Part shown: piece by piece, positions 34,691 through 46,858 of the stretch
How positions within the stretch are numbered: position 1 is the first letter of the stretch
How the letters are laid out: every line of letters begins with the position of its first letter
Program-made: the position numbers and the translations under genes
The notes under the pieces: generated by a model
Told to the model about the DNA's origin: nothing
Database searches by the model: none
What the model saw: only the letters and a program-made list of their open reading frames with translations
NCBI GenBank assembly: GCA_023935145.1
Contig: CM043703.1
Coordinates: forward strand, 24,253,727 to 24,317,726
DNA: 64,000 nt
Reading direction: 5' to 3'
Source of the DNA: Bretschneidera sinensis
Taxonomy: Eukaryota > Streptophyta > Magnoliopsida > Brassicales > Akaniaceae

Positions 34691-35465
34691 GTCAGAGGTG
34701 TCCTAAAATGTGAGCCTTGAGAGATGGTCAGCCACTACATTCTCTACTCCTTTCTTGTCATTGATGGCGATGTCAAATTCTTGTAAGAGTAGGATCCACC
34801 GTATTAGTCGTGCTTTAGCATCCTTCTTTGTAAAAAGGTACTTGAGGGCTGCATGATCTGTGAAGATAAGAATAGGAGAACCAATTAAATAAGCACGAAA
34901 CTTGTCCAAAGAAAATACTGCAGCTAGCAATTCTTTTTCAGTGGCGGAGTAGTTCATTTGAGCACTATTTAAGGTTTTACTAGCATAGTAGATGACAAAA
35001 GGTTTTCCCTCTCTTCGCTGTCCAAGAATAGCACCTATAGCATAGTCACTAGCATCACATATGATTTCAAAGGTTAAAGTCTAATCAGGTGACTACATTA
35101 TGGGTGCTGAAGTAAGCTTGCCAATCAGCATTTTAAAGGCCTCTTGACAAGATTATGTCCACTCAAATAGGGCATCTTTAACTAGGAGGGCATATAGTGG
35201 TCTAGATATGTTGGAAAAGTTTTGTATGAACCTTCTATAAAAACCAATATGACCAAGGAAAGATCTTACATCCTTTCCTATCTTAGGTGTGAGCAATTTA
35301 GAGATTAACTCAATCTTAGATTGATCAACCTCTATCTCCTTAGAAGAAACAATATGCCCTAAGACAATACCGGATGGTACCATGAAATGACATTTTTCCC
35401 AATTTAAGACTAATTCCTTCTCCTCACAACGAGTCAATACTCTTTCTAAATTCATAAGCATGCAT
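34691..35465 (-). pseudogene. C2 RNase H and RT thumb region
   Basis: RNase H blocks [40 protein letters not shown] and DHLSRL are read at 34957-34703. The upstream part, 35461-35153, has EKCHFMVPSGIVLGHIVS and FLGHIGFYRRFIQNFSNISR. The FTDH motif is intact. A stop separates the two near 35150. Confidence 0.88.
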
Positions 35466-36075
35466 CAAATGAAGATCCAAAAACAGCTAAGTCATCCATA
35501 AAAATTTCTATGCAATTTTCAACTATATCACTAAAAATACTTATCATGCAACGTTGAAAAGTGGTAGGGGCATTACACAATCCAAATGGCATTCTATGAA
35601 AAGCATAACTGCCAAAAGGATAAGTGAAAGTGGTTTTATCTTGGTCTTCTAATGCAATTTCAATTTGATAATACCCAGAATAACCATCTAAGAAACAGTA
35701 AAAATGATGATCAGCTACATGCTCAAGAATTTAATCAATAAAAGGGAGTCGGAAATGGTTTTTCCGGGTGGTAGCATTTAATTTTCTATAATCAATGCAC
35801 ATTTGCCACCCAGTCACAAGTTTTGTAGGGATTAACTCTCTTAGGTCATTTTTTACCACAATGACATCGGACTTTTTAGGAACAACTTGTGTAGGGCTTA
35901 CCCATTTACTATCAGCTATGGGATATATAATTCTCGCTTCTAATAGTTTTAAAACTTCATTCTTCACTACTTCTTTCATAGTGGGGTTAAGCCTACATTG
36001 AGGGTCTCTACGAGACTAGTTCCTTCATCCAAATTTATCCTATGAGAACAGATCAGGTGATTAATACCTTTTAAA
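35466..36075 (-). pseudogene. C2 reverse transcriptase core
   Basis: KEVVKNEVLKLLEARIIYPI, WVSPTQVVPKKS and CIDYRKLNATTRKNHFRLPF are in the frame 35979-35731, then FMDDLAVFGSSFDA with the catalytic FMDD intact near 35490. A frame change lies between them, close to 35455-35730. Confidence 0.86.
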
Positions 36076-36525
36076 TCAGCCATGCTCCAACCTAAGGCTG
36101 ATTTTATGTTTATTTAATGTCTGAATTAATTTCTCACCTTGAGACTCAGATAATTCAGATGAGATAATAACAGGAAAAGTATCACCTGGACCGAGAAAAA
36201 CATGCTTTAAACCCTTAGGTAGTGGCTTCAATTCGACTTTAGGTCCTTCCACACTTGAGGGGAATTGTTTTTCGCTTCTTTCGGGCAACTCCTCAAACTT
36301 TGTTTGCCATGCTCGAGTGCCATAATCCTAAGATTTATAAAAAAATAGCACAAATATTAATTATATCAGTTTTATCATTAATAGAATCAATCTCAGAATT
36401 AACAAGAAAATATTCAAGAGGATCAAAGTCATGAGCTATGGAAACTCCCGTATCGATGAGTGACTCGATCATGTATAACTGGTGGTTCTCGTCCTCATTT
36501 TTAGGCTGTTTTGGAACATTGAAGT
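36076..36525 (-). pseudogene. C2 protease-RT linker, part left of E1
   Basis: PLPKGLKHVFLGPGDTFPV and LSESQGEKLIQTLNKHK precede RT as in C1. An upstream piece, 36547-36335, contains QPKNEDENHQLYMIESL. E1 lies directly to the right. Confidence 0.75.
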
Positions 36526-37758
36526 TGATGAGTCTTAAATATTGCATATTTAAGACCCTTAACTTATATTTGTTATGCTCTTAGTTTGTAATATTTCACT
36601 TTATTTTATGTCTTTTTTGTGTTTTGTGTATTTTTATAGGTTTGTGGAGAAAATGAAGCATTTCAGGAGATGTAAAGCTTCAGGAGCAATAGCGATCGAT
36701 CGCACTATGTTGCGATCGAGCGCATGATCAATAATCCCACATCGTTTTTTTTGTAGTACAGTGCATCTGCGATTGAGTGCTCCAGACATGCGATCGTGCG
36801 CACAAGACATACGATCGATCACATATGCGATCGATCGCACCATTCTGCGATCGAGCGCACTCGGGCAGTATCCCACATCGAATTTGAAACCCATGCTACT
36901 ACGGGACTCCCCCTATATAAACACCATCTAACCTCATCATTGGGTGTGCAATTCTTTGTGCCATTGGGGGCAATTTCTAGGCCACTTTGGTGTTAACCGA
37001 TGGATGTCTGCTAGCATTCTGGTGGATCCCGAAGGCTTTGCTACCACGAGGGGAAGCGCTGCCCATCAGCGAGTGGAATTTCACCCATGCAAAGTTATTT
37101 ATTTCTTTTTATTTAGTTGTTTTAGTTTAATGTTTAGCACTTTTATTATGAATTGTAGTTTCATAGTTATGAGTGGCTAAAATCTTCAGCTAAGGTTGAA
37201 GATGAAGCCTCGCCGTGTTTGGTATAGTAGTTCAGATTTGCTTGTACAAATCTAACATTTTTTAGTATAACTGTTCTGTCAATTATTCGAGTTAATCTTG
37301 TGATTGATTGAGTTTAAATTGTTCTGTTGGATATTCCTTGTGTTTCATCTGATGGATACATCGAATTGTTTTCGATTAAATTGGATTTCCTTTGTGATTT
37401 GTTAAGAGCGGATACATTGGATGCTTTTGGTTTAATTGGGATATTCTTTGTTTTTTGTCTTATAGTTAGATTCATGGAATTTTTTGATAGGCTATCTTTA
37501 GAACATTGAGATATATGCTTAACTTTGGCGGGGTGGATTCAGAAACCTTAGTCTTTTTATTAGTTTTTAAAATCAATTTAGTTTAGCCTTTATTTATTTT
37601 GCAACATATAATACAAAACTCGGAACTAGGTTAAGATAAGACTAGTTTAGATAAAATTATATTTTCACAACGCAATTCCCTGTGGATTCGACCTCGCACT
37701 TGCACACACTATATTGCAAATGACTCGTGCGCTTGTGAGTAATTTAAAACTCACAACA
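36526..37758 (+). mobile_element. E1 solo LTR (Athila-type, plus strand)
   Basis: 1233 bp, TGATGAGTCTTAAATATTGC to AAAACTCACAACA, related to the E2 LTRs (CTGCTAGCATTCTGGTGGAT block in both) and, at its start, to the B LTR. Flanks are AAGT on the left and AAGAT on the right, an imperfect target duplication. It splits the C2 protease region. It formed presumably by LTR-LTR recombination. GCGATCGATCGC-type words lie at 36691-36860. Confidence 0.85.
36870..36920 (+). promoter_or_regulatory. E1 promoter: USE-like motif plus TATA
   Basis: ATCCCACATCG (36870-36880) lies 33 bases before TATATAA (36914-36920). The intervening sequence differs clearly from that in E2 and C3, but the spacing is the same. 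A second USE-like word is at 36734-36744. Confidence 0.65.
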
Positions 37759-37763
37759 AAGAT

Positions 37764-38300
37764 GTTCACCTTGAGAGTCATGTTTCCAAAGTACAGCTTC
37801 ATGAGTCAATTCCTGCAATTAATAAGAGTATTTGCAGTAGCAAAGATAGATCTACCCAAAATCAAAGGAATTTTAGAGTTAGTGTCAACAACAGAGGTAG
37901 TATCAAGGATTAGGAAATCAACAGGATAATAAAATTTATCAATTTGAATGAGAACATCCTCTACCACACCCCGGGGCACTTTGACTGAACGGTCAGCCAA
38001 TTGTAACACCACAGTAGTTGGTTTTATTTCTCCCAATCCCAGCTACAAATAAACAGAAAATGGCATCAGATTTACACTAGCTCCTAAATCTAGCAAGGCT
38101 TGTCCAACCTCATGATTTCTAATTCTACATGTAATGATTGGACAGCTAGGATCCTCGTATTTTGGGGGAATTCTTAGCTCAATTAAAGCACTAACTTGCT
38201 CTGTTAGGAATGTTGTTTTCTTTACATGGTGCTTCCTCTTAATGGTACACAAATCCTTGAGAACTTTTGCATAGGTAGGAACTTGCTTAATCACATGCAA
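37764..38300 (-). pseudogene. C2 protease, part right of E1
   Basis: Read from 38300 down: KRKHHVKKTTFLTEQVSALI, ALLDLGASVNLMPFSVYL (catalytic D-L-G), a stop near 38043, then LQLADRSVKVPRGVVEDVLI and IPLILGRSIFATANTLINC, followed by the E1 insertion. Confidence 0.84.
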
Positions 38301-39833
38301 AAAGGGGAGATTAAGTTTTACTTGCCTTAGGTTCTCTAGGATTTCATTGTTTAGGTCCAGATTTTTCTTGTTCGATTTTAAGGCTTGAGGGAATGGGCTT
38401 TTAGTAACTTCAGGGTCCTTGGGTAACTCGGTATCACTACTACCTTAACCTTTTTCCACATCCTTGGATTTGTTCGTTGTTGGGATGTGTAATGTCTTGT
38501 CATTTCTTATCACAATGGCATTCACATTTTCCAGATTTTTTTGTGCCATATGTTGACCATGGGGTATGGACTGAGCTTGGGAAGGGAACTTACCTCGCTC
38601 ATTCACACTCAAGGAACCCATCAATTTGGACACTTAGCTCCTTATTTCCTTATTTTCTTCCACAACCTGTGTGATTAATGCTTCACATCTTTGGTTTATC
38701 TTACCCTGTGCCTCAATAAAAGCATGTAAAGTGTCTTCTAAAGAACTCCTAAAGGATGATGGTGCATGATATGGTGCAGGGTATGATCTAGGGGGTTGTG
38801 CAAGCTACTGATTTTTAGACTTCCAGCTGAAGTTGGGGTGATTTTGCCATCCCGGATTATAGGTGTTAGAGAAGGGTGCTAGAGGCTTCTCGTACATGCC
38901 TAAGGCATTACATTGTTCCTCATACATCCCTCTCATATCTATAAATGTGGGGCACTCTTGAGCGGGATGATCTACCCCGCCACACACAAAACATGGTTCC
39001 GAAGATTCGGCATGATTAACCATGTGTGTTGGCTTTGAGCCTTTAGTCTTTAACGCATCTAACTCCCTAGTGAGAATTTTAACCTTAGCTTTTAGGTTGT
39101 CTTCTTCCCTAAGATGGTATATTCCACCACTACTTGGGTTTCCTACAGGTCATGACCTATTTGTGCTTTCAGTAGCACTAGGTCCAGTCCAAGTATGAGC
39201 TTTTTCAGCAAGCTCATTGAGGTATTCTATGGTCTCATCAGGATCTTTTTGTAGAAATTCACCATTGCACATCATCTCTACAAATTAGCGCTCTCTATAG
39301 GTAAGTCTCTCATAAAAGTATCTCACTAGGCGCCAACTCTCATATCCATGGTGAAGACACATACTTAATAGCTCCTTAAATTTCTCCCAATACTGATACA
39401 AAGTCTCATTATCCTTTTGTGAAAAGGTAGAGATTTGCCTTTTTAAAGCATTGATCTTATGTTGAGGGAAGTATTTATTGAAGAAAACCTGAGTCATCTC
39501 ATTCTATGTCCCAATAGATTCTGGTCTCAGCGAGTATAGCTAACTCTTAGCTTTATCCTTCAAAGAGAAAGGAAAAAACTTGAGTCTCACGATATCATCA
39601 GTTACATCTTGACTATGAAAAGTCGCAACTACTTCCTCAAACACCCTAATGTGTACATATTGGTTTTCATTTTCTAAGCCATGAAATATAGGGAGTAATT
39701 GTATCATCCCTGTTTTGAAATCTTGATGGCAAGTGTTGCCTGGAAAGATGGAGCATGATGGTGTGGCTATTCGGCTAGGATGCAAGTAATCTTTAAGTGT
39801 CCTAGCAACATTCTCATTAGGGTTTTCAGCCAT
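38301..39833 (-). pseudogene. C2 gag
   Basis: Starts MAENPNENVARTLKDYLHPS at 39833. Pieces at 39497-39285 (FFNKYFPQHKINALKRQIST) and 39023-38805 (CFVCGGVDHPAQECP, an intact CCHC) follow, and the tail is at 38633-38445. Separated by stops and shifts. It is closely similar to the gag of C1 and C3. Confidence 0.87.
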
Positions 39834-40106
39834 GTTAACAAAATCTTATAAATTCTCGTTTAGGTGTACACTAAGGTTTGATCTAGGCGAGGTTTCACTA
39901 ATGGACATGGAATGAAAGCGTAGCTCTACTTCGAGTCCTTTAATGAATCTACCTCGCAAATCTTTTGGTCTAAGCATACACCAAATGAGTTAAAAGGAAA
40001 TAAATAAAACATAACAAATAAAAGAAATAAAAAAAACTTAAAGAAAGGAACAATAATACTGTCTTGTCTTAGAGTTGACAATCTTCCTTGTATGTAAGCA
40101 CATTTT
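39834..40106 (-). other. C2 leader
   Basis: Untranslated, AT-rich sequence between PBS and gag; similar to the C1 leader. Confidence 0.6.
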
Positions 40107-40123
40107 CCTCGGCAACGGCACCA
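40107..40123 (-). other. C2 primer binding site (tRNA-Asp)
   Basis: On minus TGGTGCCGTTGCCGAGG, two mismatches to the tRNA-Asp complement, five bases from the LTR end. Confidence 0.87.
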
Positions 40124-40128
40124 AAATT

Positions 40129-41491
40129 TGATTACGCTCAAACTAATACATAGTTATTGTGTATAGTTAAGGTGTCGATCCCACAAGGAAAAGTGATCTA
40201 TAAAAGAAAAGTGCAAACCTTAAGACGAACAATAACAATCAAGTGAGAAAACATGAATTCTGATAATGAAGTAATTGTGGGAAATTTGTGTAAATAGATT
40301 GAAGAATATAATAAAGGAACAACAAGGTTTCGGGAATCCACCCTAGGTTTGTTGCCTTATTCCAATCTTGATTCAGTTATTTTTATCTCGATTGCAAGTT
40401 TCACATCACAAACAGACAATCAGCCAATATTCAATCAAAGCATATGTAAACCCTAATGTAATTGATATGAATTACTCTTTACTTTTGATTTAAGTACACA
40501 TGACCTATCCTATAGATTTATCAAGAAATGACAATATATCTTAATGAAAATATCACAGTAATGGAAAAACCTAAAAGATACATTTACCGGACTCAATCAT
40601 ATCTAAACAATCTTGACATAAGAAGAGCATGACTAGACTTATATCGAGGAGAAAGATATAATCACTGGATTAAGAGAAAATCTTCTAATTAAATTAAAGA
40701 GTAAATCATAACAATGTTTTGACAATAAATCCCAACTACATCTGAATCAAGGAAAATAAGAACAACTGCAGCTAGGGATTCATCCCTTCACCTTGCTTGG
40801 AGATTGGTTGGCCATGGAGTTCATGCTTGAACACTTTGATGAAGAGTGTGGTAGCCTTCTTGTGTTTTCTAGCCTTAATGATGTCTCTTCTATCAAACCT
40901 TAAGTGATCTATTTATAATGAAAAATTCCAAGGGCGGTTTGGGTCTAATCAATTAACAAAAACCCTAATTAGGAAAACAAGAATTCGTGTGCGCGCCGCG
41001 GCTCTCACTTATGTGGGTCGTGGCTCTGTCTGGTCTCAGTTCTGGAGGGCTTTTGGGTGCCACTGGCCTGGCTGGTCTAGGATGTGGCTTGCCTGGTGTT
41101 GATGCTGGCACATACTCTGGGTGTCGCGGCCCTGGCTAGTCCAGGCCGCAGCTTTAGCTGATGCTCTCCTTGCTCTTTTGGGCTTGATTCTGGAGGCTGA
41201 GGCTTCGACTTCTTCAGGCCGCAGCACCCATACTTTAAGACTTGGTTTCTCTTCATTTTATTCTTTCATAACCATGTCCTCACTAGAATGTGCATCAAAG
41301 CATCGTGCTTTAAGCTATGCTGGCTTTCCATCTCTTTTGAACTCAAGGTATCTGAAAATGCATCGAAATAAGTCAATGATCCAAAATGTCACTTTAGAGT
41401 TATTAAGGTATAAAAGTGTAATTGAAACCTCGATCAACCCTAAAATTCTAACAAATAAGTACTGTTACGATGCATTTTATGACTCTCATCA
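40129..41491 (-). repeat. C2 5' LTR
   Basis: 1363 bp; minus strand TGATGAGAGTCATAAAATGC to GAGCGTAATCA, flanked on the right by target copy ACCTC (41492-41496). Confidence 0.93.
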
Positions 41492-41496
41492 ACCTC

Positions 41497-42279
41497 TAGA
41501 GCACCATGAGGAAAGATCTTGGTGACCATATAAGGACCATACCATCGGGACTTGAGTTTGCCTGGGAACAATCTTAATCTTAACTCGTATAGCAATATCT
41601 TTTATCCCACATGAAACTCTTTCCTAACTAGTTGTTTATCATGAAATGCTTTTGTTCGTTCTTTGTAGAGCTTGGCGTTCTCATAGGCATCATAACTCAA
41701 TTCCTCCAGCTCATTTAAGTGCAGCTTCCTCTTCTCACCCGCTTGTTTCATGTCAAAATTGAACTGCTTTATGGCCCAATATGCTCGATGCTCTAACTCT
41801 ACCAGGAGATGGTATGCTTTCCCAAAGACTATACGGTATGGAGACATGCTAATTGTAGTCTTATAAGCTGTCCGATATGCCCATAGAGCGTCATTCAGAC
41901 GCAATGACCAATCCTTCTGATTAGGATTCACAGTCCTCTCTAGGATTCCTTTGATCTCTCGGTTACTTATCTCCACTTAGCCACTGGTTTGAGGATGATA
42001 TGGAGTGCCAACTTTATGAGTGATCCCATATTTTCTGAGTAGTGCGGCAAAAGAGTGATGATGAAAGTGGCTACCACCATCACTGATGATTGCTCTTGGA
42101 GTCCCAAACCGAGTAAAGATGGTAGCCTGTAGAAACTTTACAACCACTTTGTGATCATTAGTATTTGAGGTGATAGCCTCGACCCATTTGGACACATAAT
42201 CCACACCCACAAGAATGTATAAATAACCAAAGGAGTTAGGAAATAGACCCATGAAATCAATGCCCCATACATCAAAAAA
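41497..42279 (-). pseudogene. B integrase core and C-terminal region
   Basis: [34 protein letters not shown] and, after a TAG in GQVE near 41977, [18 protein letters not shown] give the D, D and E region. [20 protein letters not shown] and RKEFHVG continue to 41602, with [20 protein letters not shown] beyond a stop. It is interrupted by C2 and ends at 21781-21983. Confidence 0.88.
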
Positions 42280-43224
42280 TTATACTATATGAATATTTTG
42301 TAGGGGCATCTGATTTCGGGAAGAGATGTTACCTGTCCGCTGACATCTATCAAATAAGTTGCAAAAGGAGAAGGCATCTTTAAACAGATTAAGCCAATAA
42401 AAACTAGATTGTAATACCTTAAGAGCTGTTCGTTTAGCCCCAAAATGTCCTCCACAAGCAAACTGATGGCAGTGTTGTAATAAGCTCAAGTGCTCCTCTT
42501 CTGAGACACACCTTCTGATGATTTGATCGGGGCAGAATTTGAAGAGGTAAGAGTCATCCCAATGGTAATGTTTAGACATAGATATCAGCCGCTTCTTTTC
42601 TTGTGTGGTCATACCTGGGGGAAAAACCTTAGCAGTTAGATAATTGACAATATCAGCATACCATGGAAGTTTTAACTCTAGTGCGAACAATTGTTCATCA
42701 GGGAAGTTCTTATTCAAGGGCAGCTCATTTTTGTCATTCTCATAGGGTAGCCTTGATAAATGATATGCAACCACATTCTCACTATCTTTCTTATCTTTGA
42801 TCTCAAAATCAAATTCTTGCAATAGGAGTACCCATCTGATTAACCTAGGCTTTGCATCTTTCTTAGAAAATAGATATCTCAAAGTAGCATGATTTGTGAA
42901 TACAATAACCTTAGAGCTAATAAGAAATGATCTAAACTTCTCTAAAGCAAAAATAACAGCTAATAATTCCTTTTCAGTAGTAGAATAGTTAAGTTGAGCA
43001 CCATTTAAAGTTCTAGAAGTATAGTAAATAGCATGAGGTACCTTATTAACTCTTTGACCTAAAACAGCTCCCAAGGCGAAGTCACTAGCATCGCACATCA
43101 ACTCAAATGGAAGATTCCAATCTAGTGCCATCATTATTGGGGCAGAGGTGAGAACATCCTTCAATGTGCTGAAAGCTTTCATACAGTTATTAGTCCACTC
43201 AAACTTGGTATCTTTAGCTAACAA
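42280..43224 (-). pseudogene. B RNase H and integrase zinc region (314-codon open stretch)
   Basis: RNase H blocks are [36 protein letters not shown] and [20 protein letters not shown]. The usual Asp of F/YTDH is Asn here, so the active site is probably broken. The zinc region [19 protein letters not shown] continues to [12 protein letters not shown], where one of the usual Cys residues is Phe. The frame stops at 42280, before the catalytic integrase domain. Confidence 0.88.
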
Positions 43225-44043
43225 TGCACAAAGAAGTCTCGAGATCTTGGAGAAATCCTTGATGAATCATCTATAGAAACCAGCATGTCCAAGGAAACTT
43301 CTAACACCCTTGACTGTGAGAGGAGGCGGTAGCTTTGAAATGATGTCTATTTTAGCCTTGCCTACCTCAATACCTTTGTTGGAGATGGAATGACCCAACA
43401 CAATGCCTTGTTAGACCATAAAGTGACATTTCTCCTAATTTAGCACTAAGTTACTCTCTTCACATCTCTTTAGGACACTTTCTAGATGATTTAGGCATTC
43501 ATCAAAATTAGAACCAAAAACACTGAAATCATCCATGAATACCTCAATGTATTTCTCCACCATATCAGAAAATATGCTCATCATACATCTTTGAAAGGTG
43601 GCTGGTGCATTGCAAAAACCGAATGGTATCCTTCAATAAGCAAATGTACCGAAAAGACATGTGAAGGTAGTCTTTTCTTGATCCTCAGGTGCTATTGTAA
43701 TCTAGTTGTACCCACTGTACCCATCCAAGAAGCAATAATAGCTATGGCCAGCTAATCTTTCTAACATCTGATCAATGAACGGCAAAGAGAAGTGATCTTT
43801 TCTAGTCACTTTGTTCAATCTTTGGTAATCAATACATACTCTCCAACTAATTGTTTTTCTTTTAGGTATGAGCTCCTCATCCTCATTCTTCACCACTGTG
43901 ATCCCACTCTCTTTAGGAACAACTTGGACCTGACTTACCTATTTACTGTCGGAGATAGGGTAGATAATGTCAACATCTAATAGTTTTAATACCTCAGCCT
44001 TTACTACCTCTTTCATATGTGGGTTAAGTCTTCTTTGAGCATC
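43225..44043 (-). pseudogene. B reverse transcriptase core
   Basis: MVKNEDEELIPKRKTISWRV, CIDYQRLNKVTRKDHF and RLAGHSYYCFLDGYSGYN (43896-43702), then beyond a stop TTFTCLFGTFAY, FGFCNAPATFQRCMMSIF and EVFMDDFSVFGSNFDECL. The FMDD is intact, but at least four in-frame stops are present down to 43225. Confidence 0.87.
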
Positions 44044-44982
44044 TCAAGTGGGTCTTGCTTCATCTTCAAGGCAGATATTATGCATGCACTTGGCTGGACT
44101 TATCCCTTTAATGTCAGCAATGGTCCATCCAATGGCAGATCTATGCTCCCTGAGAACTCTTAATAATTTCTTTTCTTCTCCAATACTCAAATTAGCAGCC
44201 ACAATCACAAGTAATGTTTTCTCTTCTCCCAAATAAGCACAAGTTAAATGCTCTGGCAGCTGCTTTAATTCCAATGTTGGTGCCTGGACAATAGAAGGAA
44301 GAAGAGTAGTATTAGTAGGTATGAGAGATTCAAATGGAAAAGCATACTTACTTGGGTGTTTTGGAGAAGCCTCAAGGAGGTGCACAGCTTTAATGATGTC
44401 ATTAGTAACATCTTCAGGTTCTTGCTCAATGTCCACTTCCGTTAAGCTATGGGTAATTGTGGTCTCCAATGGATCAATGTGTTAGACTTGAAAAGCTTAC
44501 TCAACAAAACTTTGTATCATACATACATTAAAGCATTTCATATCATCTTGAGGTAGTTTTAATGCATCAAATATTTTAAACTCTATTTTCTCACCATTTA
44601 CCTTCATACTTACTATACTCTTTTTTCACACAAATCTTTGTATCGGCAGTTCTCATGAAGAGTCTTCCTAAAATGATGGGCAGGGGTAATGGCATAGGGC
44701 ATCCTCTATATCTAGCACAATGAAATCAGCAGGTAAAATGAACTCACATACCTTTACCAAGACATCCTCAAGAATACCCCTAGGTCTTTTGATATTTCTA
44801 TCTGCCAACTGCAAGGTGATGGAAGTCGGTTGTAGCTCCCCCAAACCTAGGGTTTCGAATACTATGTATGGTAACAAATTTACACCCGCTTCTAAGTCTA
44901 GTAATGCTTGCTCAAACAGCTGATCACCTATTCTACAGGGAATAGTAAAACTACCCGGATCTTTCAGTTTTGGCGGTAGTTT
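44044..44982 (-). pseudogene. B protease and linker to RT
   Basis: The protease reads ALLDLEAGVNLLPYIVFETL; the family DLGAS is DLEAG here, replacing the catalytic Gly by Glu. Then LQLADRNIKRPRGILEDVLV follows (to 44668). The linker 44469-44044 has LKQLPEHLTCAYLGEEKTLL and GWTIADIKGISPAKCMHNIC just before RT. Confidence 0.83.
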
Positions 44983-46858
44983 TCATAATAGCACAGCACT
45001 TACCTCTTCAGTTAATGCTACCGTCTCATGCTCTTGAAACTTTCTCTTATGAGTGCAACAATCTTTTAGAAATTTAGTATAAGTAGGTAATTGTTGAATT
45101 GCATCTAATAAGGGAGTGTTTATTTCTATTTTCCGCAAAGTTTCAAAAATATCAAGCAGTTTATTTTCTTTCTTTTGTTTTACTAACCTTTGCGGGAAGG
45201 GTGGTGCATTCACCTTCTCTGTTTCACTCATCTTTGATACCGATGGTTTCTCTAAAGATGTTTTTACAGACTCATTGGTTCCTATGACCTTACCATTTCT
45301 GAGGGTCGTGATAGCTTTCAGTTTTTGATGCCCCCCAGGGTTAGGTAGTGTTTGAGCCGAAAGCTCACCTTGCTTTCTGCTATTTAGCTCTTTAGCCAAT
45401 TGTCCCATTTGTACCTCTAGCCTTTGGATGGCTTGTTCATGTTTTGCTATGATTTGTCTTAGTTCAGTCCGAAATTCCCTTTCATTTGCCATGAACTGAT
45501 CTTGTGAAGTCATTAATTGTTGCTGCTGAGTTGCCAATTGCCTCACAAGACTTTCGAGGTCACTTTTCTTTGTTTCGGGAGCTGAGTGAGTAGCTGGCTG
45601 GGACTTTCTTTGCTACTCTTATTGGCTAAGGGTATTCTGATTATTGCTCCAAGAGAACTTTGGGTGGTTTCGCTATCCAGGGTTGTAAGTGTTAGCATAT
45701 GGGTTATTCTTAGGCGGATAGTTGCTTGGCCTCACATAGTTTGCTTGCTCTGGGTCTGTAGATGAATACAAGGGACATGTCTCAATATTATGATCAAATT
45801 GAGAATATATAGTATATACCTAGAGTGGTGTAGCTGGTGGATTAGGTGAGGCATTCTGAGCAGTCATAGCTTTGACAAGTATATCTAATTTCCTCTCCAT
45901 ACCAGCTATTTGAGTAAAGGATCCTCCATTTAGGGTCACCTCATACATACTCTTGCTCTTGGGTCCATGTCTACCTCAGGAGGAGAACTGTTGGGTGTGT
46001 TCATTTAAGGTTTTGAATAGCTCCATGGCTTCTTTGCTGCTTTTCTCCATCAACACTCCTCCACAACCTGAATCCACAATACTTTTATTAGTATCACTTA
46101 AACCTTCGTAGAAAGCTTATACCAGTTCATCATGAGGTAGATTGTGATGTGGGCATTTGAGTAGCAACTCATTGAAGTGTCCCCATGCCTCAAAGAATAG
46201 GTCTCCATCCTTTTTTTGGAAAGACTGAATCTCCTTCCTCATTTGCCTAGTCTTTTGGGCTGGGAAAAATTTCCTTAGGAATTTGCTGGCCAACTCCTCC
46301 CAAATGTGGATAGAAACTGCAGGCAATGAATTGTACCACAGTTTAGCATTATCTTTTAAGGAAAAAGGGAAAATAATTAACCCTATTCCTTCTTGGTCTA
46401 AGCCTCAGATGTGCTGGAACTTGCAGAGATCGAAGAACTCTCGAAGGTGCAAGTGTGGATCCTCATTAGGTGTATCCCTAAAGTAAGTCAATGCACTGAG
46501 TATTTGTGGAGATATGTAGTAGTTTCCTTCCACCTCTGGTTGATAAGCAATGCCCGATGGCTGATCAAGGTTTCGTGGGATGAAGGATTGCTTCATCGAT
46601 CTTCGCTCCGGTGGTTGTTGATTTTTTATTTGTTCCGCCATTGGTGCTTCTTCCTCAATTTCTTCTTCTACCTGTTCAGAGTTATCTCTAAGCCTTTGTC
46701 GGATAGTCCGCTCAAGCTTGGTATCGAAGGGAAAGAATGTTGGATGTCTGGATCGAAGTCCGTGCATAAATCGGTAATAATTTCTTCAATGCAGCAGTTC
46801 AACACTGCTGCTCGGGTGACTCTCTGCCTCAAGTGCGCTCGATCGAACAGAGGGGTGT
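44983..46858 (-). pseudogene. B gag
   Basis: The gag domain is in pieces 46767-46405 (NYYISPQILSALTYFRDTPN, EDPHLHLREFFDLCKFQHI), 46326-46117 (FLRKFFPAQKTRQMRKEIQS, LKCPHHNLPHDELV) and 46116-45547 (YEGLSD, GGVLMEK). The C-terminal part, 45546-44983, is Gln-rich and coiled-coil-like (RQLATQQQQLMTSQDQFMAN), leading to protease. Stops near 46405, 46117 and in the knuckle region. The Cys-rich knuckle is degraded. Confidence 0.87.

Larger units (their letters stand above)
21984..41491 (-). mobile_element. Retrotransposon C2 (Athila-type), carrying C3 and E1
   Basis: LTRs are 21984-22924 plus 29459-29887 (split by C3) and 40129-41491, with exact target duplication ACCTC (21979-21983 and 41492-41496). 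The minus-strand order is PBS 40107-40123, gag, protease (split by E1), RT, RNase H, integrase, env-like ORF (32.7-31.6 kb), 3' region and 3' LTR. It is the most complete C-type element: its own length is about 11.7 kb. LTRs are about 93% identical by eye. It is inserted in the integrase end of B. Confidence 0.94.

Noticed and set aside
36526..37758. E1 as the 5' end of a longer element
   Set aside because: Protease coding of C2 resumes directly on both sides, and no internal region or PBS follows, so it is a solo LTR.
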